In this document: piece after piece, positions 8,834 to 16,299 of the stretch
Position numbering within the stretch: the first letter of the stretch is position 1
Layout: the number at the start of each line of letters is the position of its first letter
From: Deltaproteobacteria bacterium
GTDB taxonomy: Bacteria; Desulfobacterota; Desulfobacteria; Desulfobacterales; Desulfosarcinaceae
NCBI GenBank assembly: GCA_021824175.1
Contig: JAKALP010000032.1
Location: forward strand, 1-64,000
Length of the DNA stretch: 64,000 nucleotides
Direction: 5' to 3'
Notes under the pieces: model-generated
The model's database searches: none
Told to the model about the DNA's origin: nothing
The model's input: only the letters and a program-made list of their open reading frames with translations
Translations under genes and position numbers: made by a program

Positions 8834-9247
8834 GTGGCAAGTGATCGAGTGCAAGAATGGTTGGAGGACCGGATTCAATCAGAATGGGATTCGGGGAAAA
8901 AATACTCGGCCTCGCGAGCGCTGAATGATTTTATGCTCCGATTTAATATCAAGAGCCTGGGGCGACAAAAGAAGCGCGAGTACATCGCACTAATTCAACG
9001 CATCAAAGAGCGCATTAAAAAACGCAAGACCCGTAAGATTCAAATTCTTAAAACGGCTAGTCAAGATCTTAATGTCCCCGAACGAATGGTGAGCCGATGG
9101 GGAAGGGTGGGGTTATTGCGATTAGACAGCAAGAAATCCGTCGAAGCGGTTGTGCGTCTCGTGCGTGAGCGGGATTACTTTTTGGGGCAGCGGATGCGTC
9201 CTGAAGATATCCCGAGCAACGATAGTGAACCTTTATGGGGAAAATAA
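8834..9247 (+). CDS. Unknown basic protein of 137 residues
   Basis: Preceded by a consensus AAGGAGG (8822-8828). GTG codons exist at 8828 and 8834; the second has correct spacing (5 bases) and is preferred. The protein is highly charged: an acidic, tryptophan-bearing start (ASDRVQEWLEDRIQSEW), a very basic middle (RQKKREYIALIQRIKERIKKRKTRKIQILKTA), then LNVPERMVSRWGRVGLLRLDSK, which could form a small helix-turn-helix. No signal peptide or membrane segment is visible. I do not recognise the family. The strong ribosome-binding site and isolation on plasmid-like DNA suggest a real gene, perhaps DNA-binding. Confidence 0.65.
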   Translation: MASDRVQEWLEDRIQSEWDSGKKYSASRALNDFMLRFNIKSLGRQKKREYIALIQRIKERIKKRKTRKIQILKTASQDLNVPERMVSRWGRVGLLRLDSKKSVEAVVRLVRERDYFLGQRMRPEDIPSNDSEPLWGK

Positions 9248-9810
9248 AAAAGTGGGGGGCGTTGTGAAAAAAATTATTAGCGGATTCGTCTTTTCTCCTT
9301 ACTTCGCATTATGATGGTGTGGTCAAATCATAAAGTGCATTAAGTTATGCCGCTTTGAAGACAAGACTATTTTTAGTTCCTAATTTTTTGGTTTTCCTTA
9401 CCGTATCAGTTAGGCCATTGCGTTTCGCAAGTAATCGGTTCATTTTAGTTCAAAGCAAAACCCTGTTGTGGCCTTCGCGATTGTGATTGGTCTTTACCAT
9501 TAGTAATATTTGTTGGGGATACAGTTATATTTCGGGAGCAGAAAAATTTATGCTGGTGGCATTGCATTAAACACACTTGCCTGTAAAATATAGGTATTTG
9601 CCAGAGCTTGAGCTGATCTTAATAACTCAAGGGCTCAATCCACATACATAGCGGTATGCCCAAGTAGAGGAGGACTATCTGCGGGGTATCGGTATGAAAT
9701 CGGTTAGGGGAAGGGCAGGGTACCTTGATAAATATTTTGTATGTGTGACCGTATCTGTCACAACGATGAGGTAGTTTAAGGTAAGAATAGACCCTTGATC
9801 GGAGTGAAAG
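9248..9810. other. Non-coding spacer
   Basis: I see no supported gene, RNA or strong repeat in this stretch. Confidence 0.4.
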
Positions 9811-10089
9811 ATGCAAAATGCTTTACAGCTAAACTTATTCCCCGAAGTGATCGAATCCGCCCAACTTGTGGTACAAAACAGCCCGAGGGGCACCTTTTAT
9901 CGAATTTGGATCGAACAGAATGTCGGTATCTATTCGGTCTGCAAAGAAAGCGGCACTAAGGGCAAGGTGCTGGATCGTCGGTGTTGGCCGGTCGAAAATT
10001 TTGATCAGGCTGAAATGTTATTTAAGAAAATAGTAAAGGAAAAAACGGATCTAAACCGCAAATCTCCTCGAAAATACCGGTTGGCCTAA
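9811..10089 (+). CDS. WGR-domain protein
   Basis: A 92-residue protein starting at ATG with GGAG 8 bases upstream. Residues about 28-88 fit the WGR fold: TFYRIWIEQNVGIYSV, CKESGTKGKVLDRRCWPVENFDQAEMLFKKIVKEKTD, and a C-terminal RKSPRKYRLA. The domain takes its name from a Trp-Gly-Arg motif, which here is degenerate. WGR domains are found in PARP proteins, where they contact nucleic acid, and as small stand-alone proteins in bacteria, often on plasmids and integrative elements. The N-terminus (MQNALQLNLFPEV) resembles these plasmid-borne versions. A nucleic-acid-linked role is plausible but unproven; no partner gene is adjacent. Confidence 0.75.
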   Translation: MQNALQLNLFPEVIESAQLVVQNSPRGTFYRIWIEQNVGIYSVCKESGTKGKVLDRRCWPVENFDQAEMLFKKIVKEKTDLNRKSPRKYRLA

Positions 10090-10223
10090 TCACCGATATT
10101 GAATGCTATCATGCCCTTGTATTTTTAAATCGGTTCACTATAAAAAGGCCTCAACATAAGAGGGAAAACAGGCATATCTGGGGCGCTTTTCGCCTGAACC
10201 TTATAACGAATAGAGGTTTAACA

Positions 10224-10394
10224 TTGTCGAACAGCATGTTGTTAGCAAATCCGAAGAAGAAAGGCTCCTACACCATTCTTGTGCCAAAGGACTATTCTGT
10301 CCCTAAAGAAGGACTTGAAGAGCTGGTTCGCCAATTATTAAAGCCGAATAAAATTAAATGTTCTGTTTGTAAGAAAAAATTTATTAAGAAATAA
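10224..10394 (+). CDS. Small lysine-rich protein with a C-terminal CxxC
   Basis: A 56-codon frame begins at TTG 10224, 7 bases after a GAGG; the in-frame ATG at 10236 lacks a Shine-Dalgarno. The product has YTILVPKDYSVPKEGLEELVRQLL and ends KIKCSVCKKKFIKK. The Cys-x-x-Cys near the end could be half of a zinc site in a dimer. No family is recognised. The codon pattern and start site make it more likely real than chance, but evidence is thin. Confidence 0.5.
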   Translation: MSNSMLLANPKKKGSYTILVPKDYSVPKEGLEELVRQLLKPNKIKCSVCKKKFIKK

Positions 10395-10441
10395 ACGGGC
10401 AATGATTTCTATCTTCTGCGCATCCTTTTTTTTGATGATCC

Positions 10442-10540
10442 TTTGGACACCCGCCATTTGGAACTGTGTTTTGGACATCCGGCCCATCGATTGTCCATTT
10501 ATTGGCAATTTTTTGGGAAAATGAGTAGCAATTTTTTGGT
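10442..10540 (+). repeat. Cluster of short direct repeats
   Basis: TTTGGACA(C/T)CCG occurs at 10442 and 10470, and GCAATTTTTTGG at 10505-10516 and 10528-10539 (offset 23). The group may be the end of a decayed transposon. Confidence 0.35.
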
Positions 10541-10989
10541 CGTAGGATGCAAGTTTGTTATGATTTCTGTCCTAATTTTAGCAACCTTCTTCGAAAACGG
10601 ATAGATAGAAGGTTAAATGGATGGCCAAATAATGCCATGGATAAGAAATGGACGAATGACAGACATACCTGGTGAAGGCTGTAGGGGCAGCGGGAGGATA
10701 CAAGCTTGATTTTCAAAAATAAATAACTATTTGATGCATACAGCCGAACAATGTGCGGAAAACGTAGCATTTTGAAGGATGAGTCGGCGAATCGCTCATC
10801 AAGTCGCCCTTTTTAGCCATCGACCAAATCTCGGGTGATCGAAAAAACAATCGTCTGTTCAAATGGACGAGGAGGAGATAAAACCCCCAAGTTGACAAAT
10901 TGAAGGGGTTGGTGAGCCCAACTGGACAGTAATATAGAAAGGATGGGTTTTGACCTGTGTGTGTACGCGAAGCATGCGGTTTAGATCGG

Positions 10990-11960
10990 CTTGTTGATCT
11001 TAGCAAACAGGCACATCAGGAGACGATCGCTCCGGTTGTCCATATGGTGATCCGCAGTTGACTTTTCGACAGGTATACTTTCCAGTACAAGCAACAAGGC
11101 AAGGGGCAAATTGGGCATAGCATGGCGCTCATTTGGTCAACCGGCTGTCTGAAGGGCTGGGAAAACAGCTATGAGGTAATTTTTTTGCCGGGCCCCCTGG
11201 AATACTTCGAAAATTCAACATGACTCAAAAAAGATTTCGCAGACAGCGTCCGCGGAATTCGGACCTCACCATAAAGCCAATGGGGGTGCAAGAATCCCTG
11301 CTCATATCATTAATTATGTTTACGCTATTGGTAGGTGCGGCGATCAAGTCGGACTATTGACAGGATATCGTGGCATTCCTGCTCTAGTGATCCTCCTGCG
11401 GTTGGTCCTAACTGGCCACTCTTCTGGCCACCAACTATCCCAACGAGCGATTTTTTACGTGATTGAAGCCGCCAAGAATATCTGACGCGTGCGATAGCTG
11501 GAACGATAGAGCAATGTTCGCTTTACGAGCGACCTGCCCTTTGTCACAACAAGGAGGAGATCCGCAGGTTTGCCTATCAGGTCCTCGTGGTCGAGAAAGT
11601 CGCAGATTGCAGTAAGATCCTGCTGGTGATTGAATCAGTCATGATCGACCGCATAGAAATCTTCTTGCTCGAACTCAACAACCGGTTTCTCTTCGAATTC
11701 TGGCAAAAAAGCGCTTTATTTTTTCAGCGACCATTATTACCTTGATCTGGTCTTCTACAACCGGCTCCCATGCGGATATATCCTGACCTAAAACGGAACA
11801 AGCTCTTAACAGGGTTTGGGCGAGATGCAGATGCATGTAAACTACTTATTTTATATGGGGCGATGACGTACTGCGCACCTTCGGTATCATCCTAAGCTGT
11901 CTCCAGAACGATGTCATGGTGAAGCCGACCCCATTTAAAGCTGTGATCGTCTACCAATAT
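10990..11960 (+). pseudogene. Decayed second YhcG/DUF1016 gene
   Basis: No long frame survives, but fragments in successive plus-strand frames follow the DUF1016 order: DLSKQAHQETIAPVV (about 10997), RYTFQYKQQGKGQ (about 11068), AHLVNRLSEGLGKQL (about 11127), IEQCSLYERPAL and HNKEEIR (about 11503-11567), MIDRIEIFLLELNNRF (about 11640), YYLDLVFYNR (about 11737) and GEMQMHVNY (about 11818). These correspond to the family's helical N-domain, linker and nuclease core in the right sequence and spacing. Several frameshifts and stops separate them. The surviving text resembles a different YhcG subfamily from the copy at 6015-7024, so it is not a recent duplication of it. Limits are approximate. Confidence 0.72.
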
Positions 11961-12240
11961 TAGTAGCCCGCCAGCCCCTTTGGTAGAGGATAAGCCTGAC
12001 AGCTTATACTTTAGCCCTAAACAAATAATGGAGTTGATAGTGTTCCCTTGGCCGGGTGGCGCGGATTTTTTGGAAATACTGTTCTATTCTGTATAGTGCC
12101 GATGGAAAAAATCGCATTATAGGAAGAGGTCTCAATGTTGAGCTTTTTATGTCATCCTAAAGCTAACCGCACAAGAAGTTTGGGAAATTAAAATCTTCTG
12201 CCAAGCCAATGCTCCAAGAGCACTCCCCCTCTCCCCCGAT
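11961..12240. other. Non-coding spacer before the Fic gene
   Basis: No gene is supported here. It ends at the long hairpin at 12244-12292. Confidence 0.4.
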
Positions 12241-12243
12241 ATG

Positions 12244-12292
12244 AAACAGCCTGGGTCAAAAGTGCCAATGGCACTTTTCACCCAGGCTGTTT
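12244..12292. repeat. Near-perfect 24-bp inverted repeat with one-base loop
   Basis: Left arm 12244-12267 begins AAACAGCCTGGGT; right arm 12269-12292 is its complement with one mismatch. No T-run follows on either strand, so it is not an ordinary terminator. It could extrude as a cruciform or be a miniature element. Confidence 0.7.
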
Positions 12293-12344
12293 CTCTAGGA
12301 AAAAAACATAATCGGCAACCGGCCATAAAACCGGACAAATACTA

Positions 12345-12372
12345 TTGCAATATTTTATAAAATAGTTATAAT
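12345..12372 (+). promoter_or_regulatory. Sigma-70 promoter for the Fic gene
   Basis: TTGCAA (12345-12350) and a perfect TATAAT (12367-12372) are separated by 16 bp, 50 bases ahead of the Fic start codon. Confidence 0.7.
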
Positions 12373-12422
12373 TACAGTAAATTGAATCGGACATTCAACC
12401 GGACAAAAAGGACGCAACCACA

Positions 12423-13649
12423 ATGAAGGCCCAATCCAACTTGCCAAGCTTTGAGCCCGCCTTGCCAACAATGCGCCTTGGCGAAATCAAGGATCTCGCC
12501 CAGCAGGTCATTATCGCCTCCTCCACCCTGGAAGGAAGGATTGCTCCCGAAACCGCCAAGGCCCTGAGTGATCGGTTGCGGTTTTTGAACAGCTACCATT
12601 CCAACCTGATTGAAGGGCACAAGACCTCGATTTTGGACATCGAGGCTGCCATGCAAAAGGACTACTCAAAAGACCAGGACAGACGCTATGCGCAAGAGCT
12701 ATGCGCCGCCCATGTGCGAACCGAAAAGATGTTGATGGAAGAAATTCTGGCGACGCCCCCCAGCAACATCTGCGCTTTGGAGTTTATCGCCCGGATTCAT
12801 AGGGTGTTTTACGAACAGCTGCCCAAACGGCACCAATTCACTCACAGCCAGGGCGGGTTTACCAAATATTCGGTACTGCCGGGACAGCTGCGCGACGGCC
12901 ATATTTCCTTGGACGGCGGGCGCACGGCCCATGGACCGGAGGCCCGCCTATTGCCCGCAAAGTTCGATGAGTTCAGCAAAGTTTTCAATCCGGCCCATTT
13001 TCATGGCGATGAACGATTGATCGCCGTGGCCGCCAGTCACCACCGGCTTTTATGGCTCCATCCCTTTCGCGATGGCAACGGCAGGGTAGTGCGCCTTTTT
13101 TCCGGACTCTGCATGGCCCATATCGGAATCAACCGGGGCAACCTCTGGTCGCTGTCACGGGGCTTTTCCAGGGACAAGCAGTGGTATATGACCAACCTGC
13201 AATCGGCGGATTCGCCAACAAATGCAACCAAGGGGTTCGATCAAGCCTTTTATGCGGACTACTGCCTTTACTTCCTGGAAGTCTGCCTGGATCAAATCCA
13301 ATTCATGGACCAGATCCTGGGGCTCAACCGGATCGACGCCAGGATCGAAGGCTACATAAGAGACCGGGATAAAAAGCGCGGCGCCTTGGAACCCCTTGAC
13401 CCGCGCGCGGCCAAACTGCTCAAGGCATTATTTTTAATGGGCCAGGTCAAAAGGGGTGAGGCCAGATCCATAATGGGCATGGATGATCAGAGCGATCGCC
13501 ACGCGCGGCGCATCGTAAGCCAGCTGATCGCCGAAGGCCTGGTTTGCTCCGAATCCCATCGCGCCCCGCTGACCATCGGATTTCCCACAAAGGTGTTGCG
13601 CTATTACTTCCCGGATATCTTTGAGCCGTCAATCTTCGGAGAAGATTGA
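12423..13649 (+). CDS. Fic-domain protein (probable AMP transferase), class II
   Basis: The 408-residue protein carries the Fic signature HPFRDGNGRVVR (about residues 213-224), with the catalytic histidine, the metal-binding Asp, and the GNGR phosphate loop all intact. Near the N-terminus SNLIEG (60-65) matches the inhibitory helix motif (S/T)xxxE(G/N), whose glutamate blocks ATP binding, so this is a self-inhibited class II Fic protein. The C-terminal 100 residues (KLLKALFLMGQVKRGEARSIMGMDDQSDRHARRIVSQLIAEGLV) look like a winged helix-turn-helix. Fic enzymes transfer AMP to target Tyr, Ser or Thr hydroxyls. The gene has its own promoter and no antitoxin beside it, in line with intramolecular inhibition. 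Target unknown. Confidence 0.92.
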   Translation: MKAQSNLPSFEPALPTMRLGEIKDLAQQVIIASSTLEGRIAPETAKALSDRLRFLNSYHSNLIEGHKTSILDIEAAMQKDYSKDQDRRYAQELCAAHVRTEKMLMEEILATPPSNICALEFIARIHRVFYEQLPKRHQFTHSQGGFTKYSVLPGQLRDGHISLDGGRTAHGPEARLLPAKFDEFSKVFNPAHFHGDERLIAVAASHHRLLWLHPFRDGNGRVVRLFSGLCMAHIGINRGNLWSLSRGFSRDKQWYMTNLQSADSPTNATKGFDQAFYADYCLYFLEVCLDQIQFMDQILGLNRIDARIEGYIRDRDKKRGALEPLDPRAAKLLKALFLMGQVKRGEARSIMGMDDQSDRHARRIVSQLIAEGLVCSESHRAPLTIGFPTKVLRYYFPDIFEPSIFGED

Positions 13650-13858
13650 TTGTTTCGAAGCAATATCCTTCCTCCGGGGATCACGTCAGCAAGCATAGGG
13701 AAGCAGGGGGGCTGAACATAGTTTTCCCCGGCCTCGATGGTCGCGAAGGAGTCAGGCGGCTAAGGCAGTGCTGATCACAGCATAGATAAACGATGCATTA
13801 GTATGGTATACAGTACCCGGCATAACGCGGGCAAAGATAACAAGGAGGAAAACCACCC

Positions 13859-14209
13859 ATGGCAGTGATCGTCAAATACGTGATCGTAAGAAACGGCAAA
13901 GAGCTCGACCAGGTCTTTTCTGACAAAAAGGAAGCCGAAGCCCACGACAGCAAGCTGGAGGCGGCGGAGAAACTCAGCGTCTTGATCAAACAAGGCGATC
14001 TCAAGATCGACGCCACTGCCGAAACCATCGATGCCATCGCCTTTTTGCTCGCCGAAAATGCGCCGGAAGTATTGAAAATCCTAAAACCGGTCAAAGTGGC
14101 CAAGCCGGTCCAGAAACGGGCCGGCCGGAAGGCCCAGGCCGACTCCGAACCTGCCGCAAATAAAGAGAGCCAAAGCGCTCAGCCAAAAACCAAAAGCAAA
14201 GCCGCGTGA
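13859..14209 (+). CDS. yebG: YebG-family DNA-damage-inducible protein
   Basis: A 116-residue protein with perfect AAGGAGG 10 bases before its ATG. It aligns along its length with E. coli YebG: MAVIVKYVIVRNGKE at the start, SDKKEAEAHDSKLEAAEKLSVLI in the middle, FLLAENAPEVLKILKP later, and a charged, low-complexity tail. YebG is a small SOS-regulated protein of unclear biochemical role. Upstream (about 13805-13815) TATACAGTA matches one half of a LexA box but the other half is missing, so SOS control is not shown. A second, shorter YebG-like gene follows 10 bases later, presumably in the same transcript. Confidence 0.85.
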   Translation: MAVIVKYVIVRNGKELDQVFSDKKEAEAHDSKLEAAEKLSVLIKQGDLKIDATAETIDAIAFLLAENAPEVLKILKPVKVAKPVQKRAGRKAQADSEPAANKESQSAQPKTKSKAA

Positions 14210-14219
14210 TTGAGGCCCC

Positions 14220-14408
14220 ATGGTCACCAAGAGCGAGGCCGATGCCCATGATAAGGTTTTGGACGCAGCGTATGAGATCGCCGAGTTGATCCAGCGCTGC
14301 GGAGCCGTGGGTATTGATGAGCCGGATTTGGATGCGCTTGCATTGTATCTGGCTCAAAACGCATTCCTGGTAAGAGCCATTCTGCAAGCGGTAAGGCCTG
14401 GAAGATAA
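14220..14408 (+). CDS. Truncated YebG paralogue
   Basis: Sixty-two residues beginning VTKSEADAHDKVLDAAYEIAELIQ and continuing to LALYLAQNAFLVRAILQAVRPGR. This covers the middle and C-terminal parts of YebG but lacks the first strand-forming 20 residues (the VKYVIVRNG segment) and the charged tail. GAGG stands a few bases before the ATG. It lies in tandem behind a full YebG gene, so it is probably an unequal duplication product. It differs clearly in sequence from the full copy, so the duplication is not recent. Whether the shortened protein folds is unknown. Confidence 0.65.
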   Translation: MVTKSEADAHDKVLDAAYEIAELIQRCGAVGIDEPDLDALALYLAQNAFLVRAILQAVRPGR

Positions 14409-14571
14409 ATTGAAGGCGCGCGGGCAGGGCAGGGGAGGGAAGTCGCGGGCTTGGTGCTTTCCATATTCAACGATGACAATGAGTTGATCAAAAACCATGT
14501 TGCCCGTCTTCTTCTATCCCGGTAACATGCCGGCTGCCATACTCAACCCAACATGTCTGAAGGCCTGACTC

Positions 14572-14808
14572 TTGAATCAATTGATTGAATTGAAAGACAT
14601 TACCCAGCGGATTTGTACCCTCCGAGGAGTGAAGTTAATGCTCGACCGGGATCTGGCGGATCTTTATGGCGTTGAAACCCGCGTTTTGAATCAGGCGGTG
14701 CAGAGGCAGGTCAGACGCTTTCCCGACGATTTTATGTTTCAGCCAAGCAAAGGTGAGTTCGACAAATTGAAATCACAATTTGTGATCTCCAATTTTAAGA
14801 AATCATGA
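14572..14808 (+). CDS. Truncated ORF6N-domain protein
   Basis: The 78-residue frame starts at TTG (GAAGG 8 bases upstream) and reads [41 protein letters not shown], then [30 protein letters not shown]. This is the ORF6N DNA-binding domain of phage and mobile-element regulators. Family members normally continue with a YAFTEQGVAML segment and a further 80 or more residues, which are absent. Its stop overlaps the start of the HU gene by four bases (ATGA). The gene looks cut short by a fusion to the HU locus, though a stand-alone domain might still bind DNA. Confidence 0.8.
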   Translation: MNQLIELKDITQRICTLRGVKLMLDRDLADLYGVETRVLNQAVQRQVRRFPDDFMFQPSKGEFDKLKSQFVISNFKKS

Positions 14809-15080
14809 ATAAAGCCGAACTGCTCCTGCAATTGGCTAAACAGCACGGGCTCTCAAAGGCCGAGGCCCGCAGGGCCGTCGATCTATTCTTTGATTCCATA
14901 ATCAATGCCCTGGCGAGGGGTGAACGGGTAGAAATTCGTGGGTTATGTGCGTTCAAGGTCAAAACCTACAAGAGCTACGCCGGACGCAATCCCAAGACGG
15001 GGCAGGCCGTAGATGTAGGTTCCAAAAAGCTGCCTTTTTTTAAGATGGGGACCGAACTGAAAGAACGGGTAGATCAATGA
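14805..15080 (+). CDS. HU/IHF-family DNA-bending protein
   Basis: Ninety-one residues, the usual size, with the standard features: [29 protein letters not shown] helices, a [33 protein letters not shown] core whose RNPKTG is the tip of the DNA-clasping arm, and a [16 protein letters not shown] end. The proline of the arm that intercalates into DNA is present. It cannot be told apart here as HU or IHF-beta. Overlap with the ORF6N gene suggests coupled translation; its own Shine-Dalgarno is weak. Encoded on this replicon it could assist initiation at the iteron origin, though this is inference. Confidence 0.9.
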   Translation: MNKAELLLQLAKQHGLSKAEARRAVDLFFDSIINALARGERVEIRGLCAFKVKTYKSYAGRNPKTGQAVDVGSKKLPFFKMGTELKERVDQ

Positions 15081-15144
15081 AGCGCCCACCAATGGATTGC
15101 ATCAGCAAAACCTGAACAATGCCTAAAGTCAGCAATCCATTTAA

Positions 15145-15168
15145 GCCCCAAGGGGCGCCCCTTGGGGC
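15145..15168 (+). terminator. Perfect 24-bp GC palindrome after HU, terminator-like
   Basis: A loop-free palindrome (half-site GCCCCAAGGGGC) begins 64 bases after the HU stop. It can fold into a very stable hairpin but is followed by CTTCTCG rather than a T-run, so termination is likely but not certain. Confidence 0.5.
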
Positions 15169-15190
15169 CTTCTCGACGTGTAAAGGCATG

Positions 15191-15210
15191 GCATGCAGGC
15201 CGCTGCATGC
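15191..15210. repeat. GCATGCAG hairpin
   Basis: GCATGCAG, four bases, then CTGCATGC. It lies 22 bases after the larger palindrome and may act with it in ending transcription from the HU gene. Confidence 0.45.
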
Positions 15211-15990
15211 TGAAGCCAACCCAAAACATCCATATCGGTGCGTAGACTCATCCGAGATTATCGAATTTCGGGGCTTATGGGCGGTCTATGATTTGGTATC
15301 CCAACGCGATGAACAGTTTGAAATAAGCGGATAATTGCCCACGCAGATCAATTGCAAGAATTTTTACTCAAGCTAAAGATAATCCAGAGAAGTCGGCGTA
15401 GCTTTCTCTCCGTATTGTTGAACATTTTATATTTACAATGATTTTAAATGAATAGATGTATCTATACGTAAAATGGTACCGCAGAAAATAGGTGATAATT
15501 TCATCTTGCACATTAATTTAAGTTTTTATATGTAGTAATCCAACGGGCTACTATTATCCGCTTAAAATTTTTTTCTGCATTCATGTTGGTCGAGACCATT
15601 TGGCCGCTCCCAAATTGGAGCTCCAAAAGGATTTAGGTGCGCATTGCTCTGAAAGAGCCGAATGCTCCATTTGTTGGAGTGAGGGAGCATTGTGGAAGTT
15701 GGCAAAGCAAGGTGCGGCAGTGAAAATGATAGATATAGGTGTAGGTCGGCCCTAAAGGAGTCAGGTGGCTGAGAATCAAGGCAAACAGCCGTCTAAAGAA
15801 ATGCTCCTTTGATATTTTCAAACAACGACACGGATATCGACTGGCTGGATCAATCGGAACTGCTATCGCTAATGGAATATCGAGTGGTAAATGGAATTCA
15901 ATTTTGTTTTACTAAGGTTGTGTTAGAGATTTAATGGTTTTTCATTCAACCTGCCAAAACAAATCATTGGCGAAGCATCCGCGCAAGGCA
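15211..15990. other. Boundary spacer between accessory region and giant-gene locus
   Basis: No gene is supported. Base composition shifts from AT-rich to GC-rich after this stretch. The promoter of the giant gene should lie near its right end, but I could not pick a convincing -35/-10 pair. Confidence 0.4.
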
Positions 15991-16082
15991 TAGCGCCGGA
16001 TTGGAAACATAGGCTGGATTAAATCTTATTCCAGTTGCCCAATGACCGGATTGACCCCAAAGGTGAGTCAATCCGGTTTTTT
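15991..16082 (+). promoter_or_regulatory. Structured leader with competing stems ahead of the giant gene
   Basis: CCGGATTG occurs at 15996-16003 and again at 16046-16053; both are complementary to the single CAATCCGG at 16069-16076. Pairing of the second copy forms an intrinsic terminator (below); pairing of the first would prevent it. A small stem CTGGA/TCCAG (16014-16018, 16030-16034) lies between. Mutually exclusive pairings of this kind are typical of attenuators and riboswitches. It matches no riboswitch class I know. Confidence 0.4.
16045..16082 (+). terminator. Intrinsic terminator hairpin in the leader
   Basis: ACCGGATTGAC (16045-16055) pairs exactly with GTCAATCCGGT (16067-16077), followed by six T. 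No plus-strand gene ends just upstream, so it probably acts inside the leader of the giant gene. Confidence 0.7.
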
Positions 16083-16200
16083 AATTTTCTCTACCGTTTT
16101 AGAAACCAGCTATGCGGCGACTGAGAAGAAGACCTTGAAGAAGGGTTTAGGCAATTGGTGCATTTACAACCTTGGCAGTAGAAGCAGAAGGGAGTTGGGC

Positions 16201-16299
16201 GTGAAGACTTTCAGCCCCAGAGGAGATCTGAGACGGAGTACTATAACAGTATTCTTAATTGCCACCCTCATGTTGCTCTTTTGCATGACGGCTTACGCG
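16201..16299 (+). other. Sec signal peptide of the giant protein
   Basis: Basic start (KTFSPRGDLRR), a hydrophobic stretch (TVFLIATLMLLFCMT) and an AYA cleavage site give a standard signal peptidase I signal of 33 residues. Confidence 0.85.

Noticed and set aside
10713-11006. 97-codon minus-strand frame
   Set aside because: It overlaps the start of the decayed YhcG gene and shows no motif or ribosome-binding site.
13800-13820. LexA box before yebG
   Set aside because: TATACAGTA matches only one half of the enterobacterial LexA site; the opposite half lacks CTGT at the required spacing.
15119-15334. 71-codon plus-strand frame after HU
   Set aside because: It consists largely of the two palindromes and has no ribosome-binding site.
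15960-16090. Cyclic-di-GMP (GEMM) riboswitch ahead of the giant gene
   Set aside because: The conserved core elements of the GEMM aptamer are not found; only generic stems and a terminator are supported.
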